NCBI GenBank assembly: GCA_016098155.1
Contig: JAAAJB010000464.1
Coordinates: 1 to 28,394 of the forward strand
Direction of reading: 5' to 3'
Source: Actinomortierella ambigua
Lineage: Eukaryota; Mortierellomycota; Mortierellomycetes; Mortierellales; Mortierellaceae
DNA length: 28,394 nucleotides
Shown: one piece after another, positions 10,217 to 21,456 of the stretch
Numbering within the stretch: position 1 is the first letter of the stretch
Layout: every line of letters starts with the position of its first letter
Made by a program: the position numbers and the translations under genes
Notes under the pieces: generated by a model
What the model saw: the letters and a program-made list of their open reading frames with translations, nothing else
The model's database searches: none
Told to the model about the DNA's origin: nothing

Positions 10217-11122
10217 ATGTCATTCCGCTCATTCTCTCTGGAGCAGCTCCTGTCTACAGCAGCTCTTGGTCTGCTGACCGGGTATCTCGTTGCACGAGCA
10301 ACCGTATGTGATTCTCGCTGCGCCCTCGTCTCCGTTGAAGAGAACCTATATTTTTTTTCCAGCCAGGAAAACATAGTCCTAATTTGATATCCCTCTTTGA
10401 TCTCTCTCTCAGACCTCTGGCAAAAAGACTGGAAAGAAGAATGTTCGTAAGGAGAACACTCAGGATAAGACCAAAAAGTCTGCTACCAAGGATGCGGAAG
10501 CTGCTGGATCCTCCAAGGAGAATGCTGGCGTTGGAAAATCCTCAAAGGCCATTGACGAGGACTCTGAAGAGTATCTCGGCTCTGATGAGGACGAGGACGA
10601 CTTCACCACCGAGGACGAGAGCGAAGGCGAGGACAACGATGGGTTGAAGGCCTTTGACCACAAGGAAGAGTACAAGATGGTGAGTTGTTTTAAAACTCTC
10701 TTTTCAATTCTCACAAACCGCAAGGCTGGGGTTGGCTTCAGACATTAACCACCCTTTATAACCAAATACAAAATTACTAGGTCTTGGTCATCCGCACTGA
10801 TCTCGGCATGGGCAAGGGAAAGGCCGCAGCGCAGTGTTGCCACGCCTGCCTGGCCAACTACCGCGAGCTAGCCGCTAAGCAACCCGGCACTCTCAAGCGC
10901 TGGGAGTACTACAGCGGCCAGGCCAAGGTCACGCTCAAGATCGACAGCGAGGAGGACATGCTCAAGCTCCAGCAACACGCCCGCCAGGTCGGCTTGGCTG
11001 CCCACAGCATCCGCGACGCTGGCCGGACACAGATCGCTGCCGGCTCCCGAACTGTCCTCGCCGTTGGCCCTGGCCCAATTAGTGTCATCAATCAGGTCAC
11101 GGGCCATCTCAAGCTCTACTAG
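10217..11122 (+). CDS. peptidyl-tRNA hydrolase 2, membrane-anchored
   Basis: Three exons: 10217-10303, 10413-10679 and 10781-11122, all with GT-AG introns in frame, giving 231 residues. Residues 11-28 (LLSTAALGLLTGYLVARA) form a hydrophobic N-terminal anchor, as in human PTRH2. A Lys-rich then strongly acidic linker runs from about residue 30 to 110. The catalytic PTH2 domain (about 115-231) has GMGKGKAAAQCCHA with the conserved His139, IRDAGRTQIAAGS with Asp197, VGPGP, and the terminal GHLKLY. The enzyme cleaves the ester bond of peptidyl-tRNA to recycle tRNA after premature release. The anchor suggests a mitochondrial outer-membrane location by family analogy. The start gives the only frame that places the anchor at the N-terminus. 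Confidence 0.95.
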
Positions 11123-11327
11123 AAAATCAGTATTTGTTAGTCTCTTTACCACCCCACCATGTCTCTCCATTCTCTAATATTTTTTTTTCGGATAAAACAA
11201 CAATTAAAAAAAAAGAAAAGAAAAAAGAATGCAAATCAAAGTAACATAAACACGACCACATTTCTTAAAAGGAATCGAGCGAGGTTTTTGTTTTCCACTT
11301 CTTCTTCTTTTTCTTCTACGTCTTCCT

Positions 11328-13800
11328 CTATGGCTGTACACTCGGAATCAGCTTTCGAACCCCGAGCCTCGGTCGCGACTCTGCATGCTTGAGCGCCTTC
11401 TCCATCGCGCGCTGCATCGGCTTGAACATCATCTTCATCGCCTCTGAGCACTCACTGCCCAGCGCAGCCGCCTGGGTCAGCAGCGGCTTTACGCTGTCTT
11501 CCTGGATCTTCTTTAGTGACTCAACCATCCGTGAATGCTTCGCCATCTTGTCCGGCGTCGTCGATGCCCAATAATGTCGCAGAATCTCGTTGCCGGCCGC
11601 GTGGCACGACAGAGCCGCTTGATAAAGATGAGCTGGCAATACTTGGGCTTGAATAGGTTGAATGAAAAAAAAAATGAAATAGAAAAAGATGGTTTGAGTG
11701 AGGGTGTTTGCAGTTTTGTTATTTAGTGACACGATGGAGGAATGGACATTGATTTTCGTCCGCCTAGCTTACATCCGTCTTTGGGCGGCATCTGCTTGGA
11801 GCGATTCGCCTTAACGTTCTGTCGGAGAGTGTTGAACGACGAATCTGGAATGGCAAGAGGCTACCGGGGGGGGGGGGAGATTTAAAGGATCAATGATTAA
11901 AACAATCAATCCATCTTTGCGGCTTGTTATGCATCGGCTCTCCATCACTCTGTCGTTCTATCACACCTTATTAAGATCTACTGGATTCCTGGCATAGTCG
12001 TAGTAGTACTCTGTTAGGACGTCAGCTAGATCCTACGTGAATTGCACGATGAGGAGTAAGGAAGAAAGAGTGAGACGAGAAAGATCAAACAAAAACGAAA
12101 GTACCCAGGCGCTGCAACAGTGCTCAAGCTTGGGGCTGACAGGGAGGCTTTCATACTCTGTCAGTGGGCACTTTGGAATTGGTGGTGTCGCCTCCCTGAC
12201 TCTCAAAGTAGCGCCGGGTATCTTGAATGTCAAGTAAGATCTTGTTTGACTCTTTTTGCGTTTGCAGATCCTCCAAGACAATCTCACGCTCTACGCCGCT
12301 CATCTATAAAGGGAGTCCACAATATTTTTGTTAGAAAAAAAAACACAACAGTATTACCATGTGAAGTGCCTCGAAAACATTATAAAACAAAAAAATGTTA
12401 AAACCAACACTTACATTCAGTTGATCAGAATCCACATTAGGCCTCTTTGACGGCCCAATGGCCGAGTTGAGCACCCGCTGAGCATAACGGTTGAAACGAC
12501 GGATGAGCGGCATGGCCTCCTTGGACTCTTTTGTCCGACCTGCGGCCATGGTACTGTCGGGACTGGTGAATGGCTCAAAATGGTCCTCCTCCGTCATACT
12601 CAGATCCAGCAATCGATTGATATTGTCGAGTCTCATCCTCTTGGGTGCATTCTTCGTCTCCTCTTCATCCTCCTCTAAAGCCCTGTCAAAAATATCGTCG
12701 TCAGGCTCGTTCGCACCACGCCCAGATCGGCTTCGGTGAAAGAAGCGGGATTGAAAATAGCGCTTCCAAAACTCGGCCTCCGACAGCTTGTCCGGCACGT
12801 ACATATCATACGCACGTTTGATGGACGGGTACTGTTGACAGACCGAATGAATCACCTGCGGCGTCATCACATACTTGACATCATTGCTTTCCCCAGTCTC
12901 TGGCTTCAGATCTAACCAGGCCGACGACTGTCCCTTTTGTTGCTGCTCGATCGAAGCCTGGTTCCGCAGGAGGTGTTGCCGTGTCTCCCAAAACTCTTCC
13001 TCGGTCACATGCCGACCAATAACCAGCTCCGTGTGCAACGCCGCCAAGTCCTTGTTTTGCGACAAAAGCTGGAGGCGAAGCTTGAAAAGATCGGATGCCC
13101 CACTGCCTCCAGCACCACCACCTGGACCTAGGGGTCGCTTTAATGAACCGGCCGCTGAGGATCGTGGGGTGGCCGGTGCTGTTCCTGGCGTTGCGCCTCG
13201 CAAGCCTGCCAAATTAGGCGACTGGCCTGCCGAGCTGGCCCCTGTTCCTGGAGTGGATGTTGCTGCTGATACTGTTGTTGATGATGATGATGTTGCTGCT
13301 GGCGGTTGACCCTGTTGTTGTCGTGCGGCAATGATGGCGGAGATGGCATCTTTAAACTCGTTTCGTTCCTTGAGCGCCGTCGGCGACACAAACGTGAAGC
13401 TGTGGCTCGCATCAGACATCTCGGCAATCTTGAGCATTACTTTCTCGGAGCCTTCCGCGTTTACAAGGTGCACTAGAATAAAGGAGGCGGGGGGGGGGAG
13501 ATTAGCTTAGTCACCTAGTAAAGCCCTTTTTTTCCAACGACAGAGATGCCCAATGCTCCCCCCCCTCTCACCTCGAATGTCGGCATGGTTGACGCGAACG
13601 GTGGGAGCCAATGCACCTTGAGGTACCCAGGCAATGCGGCGGTCAGTGAGGTAGAGCTTTCCTGTCTTCTTCCGGTATAGTGCCGGCGCCTGCAGGCTGA
13701 CCGTCTCCCCTGGCTCCCACATGGACATTGTGTGTAAAAGAGTTGAAATGTTGTCATGAGGCGCCACCATCTTTTGAAACTTTATGGTCTTGAGGGGCAA
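11328..13800 (-). CDS. TFB1: TFIIH core subunit TFB1/p62 (GTF2H1)
   Basis: Six exons on the minus strand: 13572-13800, 12415-13472, 12157-12303, 11967-12032, 11773-11860 and 11328-11647. All junctions keep frame and give 635 residues (yeast Tfb1 642, human p62 548). The N-terminal PH-like domain spans exons 1-2 (KTGKLYLTDRRIAWVPQG, then SFTFVSPTALKERNEFKDAI). A Ser/Thr/Pro/Ala/Gly-rich linker follows. Two BSD domains carry the hallmarks VTEEEFWETRQHLL and LSEAEFWKRYFQSRFFHR. The C-terminal helical region includes REIVLEDLQTQ, DLNK/PLAIPDSSFNTLRQNVK and AAGNEILRHYW. Tfb1 is a nuclear scaffold of TFIIH; its PH domain binds activators and repair factors such as TFIIE and XPC/Rad4 in transcription initiation and nucleotide-excision repair. 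Several 3' splice sites follow runs of C. The extended C-terminus after LKHAESRP has no motif I recognise. Confidence 0.93.
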
Positions 13801-13999
13801 GGTAAAATTCGATTTTATCTCCTGCGCGCACTTAAGATAGACAGCAATAAAAAAAAAATATAGACAGCAGTCTTTTCACCAACCCGCAGCGGATAACAAG
13901 CATCACTCATTTACAATATTTTATTGGAGGAAAAAAGAAGGATGAAGGATAGGAATAGCTGTACAAATAGAAAGAAAACAGAACCATGTTTTCCTAGCA

Positions 14000-15101
14000 T
14001 TAGGAGGAACCGGCGGTGTAAAAGTAGACCGACTCCCAGAGTGGCTGATAGTCCTTCACAATGCCAGCCACGAGCGAGATGAGCGGCTTCCGGCTAGCAG
14101 ACTCGGTAAACTTGTGGAGTCGCTCCCTAACAGAGAGGGGGGGGGGAATAAAAAGGCGAGTTAATATCAATGAGACGTCCTTTCCAACATCATCGCGACA
14201 CGATAGGCTTTTACAAGCTCTAGGGTCATTGGGCTACATACTTTGTGAACCGATCGTAGAAGGGGCTACGAAGAACATAGTAAAGGAAGAGCCACAGGCG
14301 GCGCTTCAGCTCATCCTTCTCCAGGGGTGTGCCGGCAACACGCCGGCTGCTGTCGCGCTGCTTCAGATAGGTCTGCAGACTCACTCGGCTCAGCAGCTCG
14401 ATCGACAGCGACAACAGCCACGGGTACCACGACTTTTGACCGTACCGGCGCATGGCTACGACATAAACCAACGGCCGCAAGATGAACAGGTACTCGCCCA
14501 CGGCACCCATCCCTTGCAACATCCCGACCAGGTCCCGCGGCTTGCGCACCAAATCCGGTGTCAATACTTTGCTCAACAAGAAATCCGTCACATCCGTCCC
14601 TTTGGCCTTGCCATTGCCATTCTGCACGGCACTCAATTGCAGTCGTGTCGTCCCCGTCCGCGCGCCTGTCCAATGGCTCTCCTTAAAGGCAAGCTCCGTC
14701 TCGGCCAAGTCCGCTAACGTGGATGGATCGACATCCCGCTCCGGATGCATTGGGTGCATGATCATCCGCTGGTTCGTCAACTGCAACAACGCAATCCGGC
14801 CAGCCACCTTCAAGGCCTCGATCGCCGTGATAACACGCCACTTGGACTTTTGGCCCCACTTCTTTTGCACGCTCATCTCGATCAGCACCTCGGTGTACTG
14901 CAGCAAGGTCAGCACCAAGGCCACCCGGCGGTATGTAAGCGACGACCCTTGCCATTCGCGTGTGTATCGGTTCAGTGGTGAAGGCGTGGGCCGATGAGCT
15001 GCAGGCAATCGAGCCACATGCTTTGCGAGAATCGTGTCATGGTAGATACCAAGGAGGTTTAGCGTTGCGAAAACTATTTCGTGGCGAGGAAAGGAAGGAA
15101 G

Positions 15102-15141
<40 letters not shown>

Positions 15142-16352
15142 ATAGCCGTGTGAGTTTTGAGTAACAACGTAGCGTCCACTTCTTTCTTCCTGTTCCACGA
15201 GGATCGACATAAAGACGCGTGCGTGTCCTTACTTGCTTCCGAGGCGAGATCAGCGTCGTCAAATCGGCCTACATCAGTATGAGATGAATACAGTTAGTTT
15301 TTTCTCCGTTGGTTGAGGCAAGTGACCGGCTCACCGCCCCCCACCCAGACGATCGAATAGGAAGGCTGATCGACAGAGTTATCTCCGGGAGGAGGGGGAG
15401 AGCTCGCTTGTTGTATGGAAGGGAGAAAGCCAGAGAGAAACCCCCCGCCCTCCCTTCCCCACGCCGTAAACTGAACGACGAATGTGCTCTGCTCCCTCTC
15501 TCGCCCCTTCCATGCGTACACAGGGTACACGTTATGCATCCTTACCTGGTAGAATGTATGTCAAGGACCTCAGAGTGCTCTCGATGCTGGAGATCTGCGA
15601 GGCATTCTTGAAGATGAATGACTCGTATTGCTTCAAAAAGTCCATCCTAACGGAGTTTGACAGCCAAGCGAAAGAGTGAGAGAGAGAGAGACAGAGAGAA
15701 TGTGGAGATGAGAATTGGTGAAGTAATGAGTAGATGAAGCACCTCGACGCGTCCAGAAGGAAAGGAGGAAAAAAAAGGGGGGGGGAAGGGGCGGGGGGGG
15801 AGAGAAAAACCTCGCGGGATGACTACAGCAACAAACGAACCGAAGCCAGTTGCGACAGTGACAAACTTGAAGGATTGGAAGGAGAGAGGTAAGCTCAAAA
15901 GTAGGGCTGTAGAGAGGGTGGACAGCGTACTTGGGTCTCTTGCAAGTGTGGGGATGGAGTCGAACGATGAGAAAAGAGGAACAAAAGTAAAGGGGGGAAG
16001 GTAGAAGAGAGTGAGGAGGAGAGAGAGAGAGTAGGGTAGGATGCACCACGACACAGAGGCCAAGAAGGAAGAATAAGACTGAGCCGAAAAAACTGTAACC
16101 CCACATGAAACCCCTTGTAAGCCAATTCTACCCATGGACACCGCTTATCGGAATATTTACCAGTCCAGCTCGTTCACTTGCCACTCGCGCGTTTGTGCCA
16201 CCACCCCAACGATCAACAGCACCAAACGCTGGGTCGACAAGGAAATGGAATCCAGTTCTAGATGAGTGTTGGATACTTTGCCAAGTCGGTGTTCCACTCC
16301 TGCCCTTCTCACCAGCATACTTGTCTCTCTCCAAGATAGATTCAATGTCCAT
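14000..16352 (-). CDS. PEX16: peroxisomal membrane protein PEX16
   Basis: Minus strand. The core exons are 15546-15646, 15233-15268, 14242-15073 and 14000-14126. Conserved fungal PEX16 blocks are FIFKNASQISSIESTLRSL, YILPGRF, LNLLGIYHDTI, WRVITAIEALKVAGRIAL, YLFILRPLVYVVAMRRYG, WYPWLLSLSIELLSR, and a C-terminus with VKDYQPLWESVYFYTAGSS. PEX16 is an integral ER/peroxisome membrane protein that recruits PEX3 and membrane cargo during peroxisome formation. A start at 15645 would give 364 residues. Two upstream exons, 16313-16352 and 16161-16257, join in perfect phase to 15646. They add an N-terminus beginning MDIESILERDKYAELDS with a hydrophobic stretch RLVLLIVGVVAQ, for about 410 residues. The joined codon is Trp, matching the Trp remembered at this place in Yarrowia Pex16. 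The core is certain; the extension is likely. Confidence 0.9.
15103..15139. repeat. (GA)n microsatellite
   Basis: About 18 GA dinucleotides lie in the intron between the PEX16 exons at 14242-15073 and 15233-15268. On the coding strand this reads CTCTCT and sits about 30-65 bases upstream of the acceptor at 15074-15075, so it is part of that intron's pyrimidine tract. Confidence 0.9.
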
Positions 16353-17176
16353 TTTGGCTCCCAACGTTGGACACAGGTCTCTCCACTGTCTCGACAGTTA
16401 TTTTTTTTTTCCCTTTGGATCGACCAACCACTTCCCATCAGCATTGGAAGATATCATCGCGTAGCCCTCCAATAACATCACAGCAGCAGGGCTGTGTCGG
16501 AGAGAGAGGAGGCACGCGCGAGAGAGGTATGTTGCGCAATCTCAGACGAGCGTGGTTGCAGTAGGCCTTCCTCTCCTTCAGAACTTTGTTTACAATTAGA
16601 TGCTGTCCTCATGGGAAAAACAGTAATGAACGGCCAGTTGAGAGGCAACATTGCAGACAAAAAAGGAAAGGAAGATGCGAAACGGTTCTGATTGCGGGTA
16701 GGTACCACACAGCAGACGGTCAGACAGGCACACCGACAGGCAGACAGACAGAAAGACAGAACTGGAGGACTGGCGGGGTGCATGGCGTCTGGGGTGGCAA
16801 GAGAGGGCAGAGAAACAGTTGTGCTACAGGATGTGGTTCTCTATGGCAGCTGACAAAGGAAGGGAGGGCGAATGTACATGAAGATATGATTGGAAGAAGG
16901 CGCGAAATGGTTGGCTCCCCCTCCCCTACCCCGCACCCCGTGACCCTGCTGCTGCTGCGAGAAAAGAGTCATCTCAGCCAAAGGGATGGATGGGCCTCAA
17001 CGCTTTCTTTCCTCTCACCCCCTCTTTAACGTGGACATACAACCCAACAAAAAAAAAGTCTTTTTTCCTATTTCTTTCTGTTTGTTTTTTTTTTTTCTTT
17101 CGCTAAAAGCACCCTTTCTTTTCCTCCTTCACCCCTCCACTTTCTTCACTGACAAAAGTCCACTTGAACTGCCCAC
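16353..17176. other. divergent intergenic region between PEX16 and the SLC35F6-like gene
   Basis: This 824-bp stretch separates two divergent starts and must hold both promoters. It contains a CAGA-type short tandem repeat (about 16722-16762) and a T-rich/pyrimidine-rich segment (17050-17150) just before the transporter start. I see no coding sequence in it. Confidence 0.55.
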
Positions 17177-19155
17177 ATGTCCATCAACAGGAACAATGTA
17201 TACCTCGTTGTGGGTATGCTGGTGGCTGGCACTGCCAACACCATCATTACCAAATGTATGTCATGTCTTTTGCCTCTCATGGATGGACATGCAATGCCCC
17301 ACCCAACAGCCCCTTTGTCCACCCCGTGCACAACTCACCACCACTAACTCTTTTAGACTCTCAAATTTATCACGGCGGTTGGGTTTTTTCTGGTGGGCCA
17401 TGACAACAGATCAAGACAGAGTCTGTGTGGCCAACTGTGACGACCCTGACCCATCAAAGCATGAACACTTTGAACAGCCCCTTTGGCAGACCCTGAACAT
17501 GTTCCTGGGTGAGTCTCTTTGCTTGCTCCTCGCCGGCATCTGCGCCCTCCTGGCTGCATTCTTTGGCCGTGCCAAATGGGCCGAACTTGTCCTCGACGAA
17601 GAAGAACACGAGCCCCACTCCGCCACAGAGTCGGATGGCTTGATCGCCCCGGTCACTACTGCCCACTCGACGTCCGCTGCCATCAAGCCAAGGCTGCAGG
17701 GTCCTCTCGTCTTTCTCCTTTGGGTACCTACTCTTTGCGACATGACCGCGACCACGGTAAGTTTGCCCCTCCGCCTCCCCCTTTTTTGAGAACAGCCTCT
17801 TTGCAAAACGTCGATACTCGATTGGTCGTAGCGAGGAAAAAGGGGGGTAGGGACTCTCGACTGTGCGCCCCCCCCCCTTCCTCTCTGAAAGCCGAAGCAA
17901 CTTCTTTGCAAGGACATGCAGACCCCATCGTTCATCTTTCAAGTAGGCATTCTTGGACAAAAAGAACACCGTATTTTTGGACAACAATATAGACAGCTCA
18001 AGGAGCCAATGGAGCCCGGGAAGCAAAAGAGAGACAGCAGTGACGATGACGACGATCATGATGATTTCAAGGGATAAAACGTTCGATATACAACAAGGGA
18101 TTCAGGCTTTTGAAAGCAGGGAGGGGACATGGTGGTCCCCGGAGCTGGGATGACACGGTATTTTGCCCAGCCATTCTGACAGCCTTGTGTCTACATCTCT
18201 TTTTTGTTTTCGGGATGATCAATTATAGCTCATGAACGTCGGCCTTGTCTACACCACTGCTTCGGTTTATCAAATGCTGCGAGGCGCCCTGGTTATCATC
18301 ACGGGACTCCTCTCTGTCATCTTTTTGAAGCGAAAGCTCCTCGCCTATGAGTGGTTCGCGCTGATCACGATCACGGTGGGTATTGCCACTGTTGGTCTTG
18401 CCTCTATCCTGCACACCAGCAAGAGCGTTCGTGCGGACCCGACCGACGAGGATGCAGCGCAGGCCTTCAAGGCTATGTTTGGCATCTTCCTCGTCCTTTT
18501 TGCTCAGCTGTTCACGGCGGCACAGTTTGTGATTGAAGAAAAGTTCCTTTCTGGCTACCAGATTGCACCGCTGCGCGCTGTTGGCTACGAGGGTATCTTT
18601 GGCACCATCTCTGTCTTGATCGCCATGCCCATCTTCCACTATACCATTGGTATCCACAACCCCAAGAGCTCGTTCAACCTGCACAACGGATGGGATCAAA
18701 TCTCGTCGCACTCTACGATCTGGATCCCGGCCATTATTATCATGTTCAGCATTTCGTCGTTCAACTTCTTTGGTATCTCCGTCACCAAGACTATCTGCGC
18801 CACCTCGCGTTCCACCATCGACTCTTGTCGTACACTGTTCATCTGGATGATCTCGTTGTACCTTGGCTGGGAGACATTCCTCCCTCTCCAGGTGGTCGGT
18901 ATGTCGAAATTTTGTGCTACGTTGGTCAGATGGTCATGTCATTTTTCTTCAGGATGGTGAAGTGGTTGGAGTAACATGCACCGAACCTAATTTTCCATTT
19001 TAACTCTTTTTTTTTTTTGTCTGTCGATCCCAGGTTTCATCATGCTTGTGTACGGAACCTTCGTCTTCAACGGCGTTGTCGAGCCTCCTTTCTGCCGTCC
19101 TCCCAAGGCCATCAACGAAGGCGAGAACGAGCCTCTTCTCGGCAACAATGCCTAA
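17177..19155 (+). CDS. SLC35F6-type multi-pass transporter (DMT superfamily)
   Basis: Four exons: 17177-17255, 17410-17756, 18229-18898 and 19034-19155. All junctions keep frame, giving 405 residues (human SLC35F6 371). Conserved blocks in order: the N-terminal helix YLVVGMLVAGTANTIITKYQ, HFEQPLWQTLNMFLGE, LWVPTLCDMTATT/LMNVGL, ASVYQMLRGALVIITGLLSV, FVIEEKFL, APLRAVGYEGIFG, NFFGISVTKTICATSRSTID, WMISLYLGWE and a final helix GFIMLVYGTFVFNG. About ten membrane helices are evident. The tail NEPLLGNNA resembles a dileucine-type sorting signal (EPLLG), which would fit a lysosomal/vacuolar location; human SLC35F6 is reported in lysosomes and mitochondria. The substrate is unknown for the family. 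Intron 2 is long (472 bp) and holds a C10 run near 17870. Confidence 0.93.
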
Positions 19156-19366
19156 GAGCGCACCCTTCTGTAATTTGTTTTTCTCAAGGATATCATGCAC
19201 CTCTTTTACTCTCTCTCTCTCTGTCTGTCTGCCTCTCAACAAACATATTCTAGTTTGAATCACCTTCTATGTAAGAAGTTTTTTCACTCCCTGCTCTCCC
19301 TCTTTTTCTGTACCATACGACAAAACCCTTTAATGTGCATTGTTCTCAGTCCTTTCTTGAAAGAAA

Positions 19367-19372
19367 AATAAA
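19367..19372 (+). promoter_or_regulatory. possible poly(A) signal AATAAA
   Basis: An AATAAA lies 212 bases past the stop codon of the SLC35F6-like gene and only 12 bases before the 3' end of the convergent SUZ-domain gene. If used, the two transcripts would overlap tail to tail. This is a motif match only. Confidence 0.35.
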
Positions 19373-19383
19373 GACAAAATAGT

Positions 19384-20772
19384 CTATGATACCGCAGATG
19401 GTGATGAAGGATTCTGAGGCCGACCTCGGTGAGGCCTATGAAAACCTCGTGATCCACCCACTTCTGGGGAAGGCACGGGAATAGGAGATGATGTCGACAT
19501 CCTACCACCACCACCGCGGCTGTTATATCCAGCTCCACCACGGCCACGCGAGGACTGTTGTCCGAATCCAGGTCCTGGCGACGGCGGACCGCGTGGTTGA
19601 CGCGTGGCAGTGTCCATGATTTGGGTTGGTCGCATCTGGAACGAGGGTTGTTCTCCCGAAAAGTAAATGGGTCGGACTCCTCCTCTGCTATCCTGGAGAG
19701 GCGATGGAGCTCTCTGGCCACCGCTACTACTGCTGCTGCCGCTGCTGCTGCTACCGCCGCCGCCATCAATGATGGGCGTCCTGGATGGCGAGGACAATGG
19801 TGACGGCGACGACGAAGAAGAGGTTGTAGATCCAAAGATCTTTTCACGTGCTGCTCTGTATTCAGCTTCTCGCTCCGCAAGTGGTTTCAACGTCGGCGAT
19901 GGCCGTGGCGCCGCAATGGTCGAAGGTCCTTTTGGTCTTCTTAGTATACTGATCTGTGGTTTTTTTTTTGTGGATGGGGGGTGGAAGGAGGAGGGAAGAG
20001 GAGTGTGGAGAAGAAGGGGAGGGGGGGGATAGGACAAACAGTGATTCATCCGAAAGTTAGGGGGTGAAGCCATCTTCTTCATGTCTTTGCGAAAGGTTCT
20101 CTCCTCTTGTGTCGACTCTATTTTGTTGCTTCCGTCCATCGACTTGCCTCTGGCACATATTCCGTCCGCGTGGTATCTGTTCTCTCAATGACAGGTGCTT
20201 GGAAGGCGTTTCTATTTTGTTGTTGTTGTTGTTGATGTTGATGTTGTTTTTGTCCGAGAGTAAAAGACGATGAACATGTCAGTCTGGGGCACAATTTCCA
20301 TCATGGTCTTTCCACAGGCAATAGCCTCCTTGAACTTCTTTGGATTTCTCCGCTTTGACATGACCCTTCATGATTTTGGAGAGGACTCTACACTTACGCC
20401 CTGCTCCATAGCGTCTTGTTCCTTTGCTCCACTGCCCTTGCGTCAGCCTCTTCCTGTTCAGCTATTTGTTTGTTTGTTGGGCGCCGTAGAATCTTGATAG
20501 GCTGTTGAGGAGCGGCGGTAGGCAGAGACGGTGCAGTAGGCAGAGACGGTACCTCGACGCCCTATGGTTCAGTGGAGCAGAGGCGTGTGAGGAAAACACG
20601 GACAGGATGCACTGTCTTTTTTTTTTTTATCCGGCTGGGAGGGTTATTTCTTTTCTGGGAGAGGCCACATGGAATTGATTCACGGGGGGTTGCATTGTGC
20701 ATGTAGTAGCTGAGTTGAACATACTGCGTCATCGGCTTGCTCCCAGTCGTCCCATGGATCGTTCTGCGACAT
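19384..20772 (-). CDS. SUZ-domain RNA-binding protein (SZRD1-like)
   Basis: Four exons on the minus strand: 20725-20772, 20398-20561, 20148-20211 and 19953 down to 19384, all in frame, giving 281 residues. The N-terminus MSQNDPWDDWEQADDA resembles the Trp/acidic start of SZRD1. A first motif, QPIKILRRPTN, followed by an acidic helix (AEQEEADARAVEQRNKTLW), lies at residues 37-68. The bridging segment NAFQAPVIERTDTTRTEYVP follows. The canonical SUZ domain is at about 93-134 (ISILRRPKGPS ... LAEREAEYRAAREKIFGS). The C-terminus is rich in Ser, Pro, Gly and Arg with RGG-like pieces (RGRGGAGYNSRGGGG). SUZ domains bind RNA, so a cytoplasmic mRNA role is likely. The last intron has a GC donor. The C-rich stretch before exon 4 is intronic, although it is open in the exon 4 frame back to 20139. 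Confidence 0.85.
19954..20147 (-). other. GC-AG intron (SUZ gene intron 3)
   Basis: Exon 3 ends GTG CCA GAG and the intron begins GCAAGT, the exact consensus for GC-type donors. The acceptor is ACCACAG before ATC AGT ATA CTA AGA. Splicing here joins EYVPE to ISILRRPK in phase 0. The only nearby GT (GTCGAT, four bases on) would break the frame. A run of eight C lies in its pyrimidine tract. Confidence 0.8.
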
Positions 20773-21456
20773 GTGCACCTGAGATGTCTGCCAGGTGATC
20801 TCTTGTGAGTGGTGGTGTTGGGCTGGTATGGGTGGGTGTGTTTTTTTGTCCATACAATTTGCATTATTCACAGCCACACCGTCCACCCGTCCGTCTGGAA
20901 TAACTCTAAAGGGGGTTGGAGTGTGAGGTACTACACTAAGCACCATGCATATGTAACAAAGAAAAAAAAAAGGGCCCGCGACATGCTTGCTTTGCAGAGT
21001 GTGTCACGTACGTACTAATACTACCTTTTTTTGGGAGAAAGCTATACTTACCATCAAGTGTGTGCATCCCCTGTCAAGCAGGGCCATGTCTTTCTTTCCC
21101 TATTGTCAAGTTGGATGACGACTTTTTGACCAAGGAAGGAATAGCTCCAAGACGGATCGATCGCGTATCTTCTGCCCTTCCCTCCTTCCCTCCCTTCCTC
21201 CCTTTTCCCCCATTGACCCTTTCCTCCCTTGGAAAAAAAAAAAGACGCGCAGAACGGTTGAGGTGGTCATTTGTTCACTTTTTGTTTTCTTCCCTCTCTC
21301 ATTCCTTCTTTCCCTCTTTCTCTCTCTCACTCTCTTTACTTTGCTCCGATACAGCCCCCCCCCCCACCTCTCCTCTACCACTACCCCCACACACACCTCT
21401 CTCTTCTCCAGCGCGATCCTCTCCGAGTCTCCCACGCTCTCCTCCCGGCGGCATCA
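20773..21456. other. divergent intergenic region between the SUZ gene and the RBR ligase
   Basis: This 684-bp stretch separates the start of the SUZ-domain gene (minus) from that of the RBR ligase (plus). The last 250 bases are strongly pyrimidine-rich, with CTTC runs and a C-run near 21354-21365, and are probably the 5' UTR and core promoter of the ligase. No gene seen. Confidence 0.55.

Noticed and set aside
12875..13309. 144-codon plus-strand open frame with many Cys
   Set aside because: It is the shadow of TFB1 exon 2; no domain is present.
18223..18711. 162-codon minus-strand open frame
   Set aside because: It is the antisense shadow of SLC35F6 exon 3, which has clear family conservation on the plus strand.
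21271..21456. Upstream in-frame start for the RBR ligase
   Set aside because: The extra 62 codons are CT-repeat sequence with C-runs, typical of a fungal 5' UTR, and show no motif.
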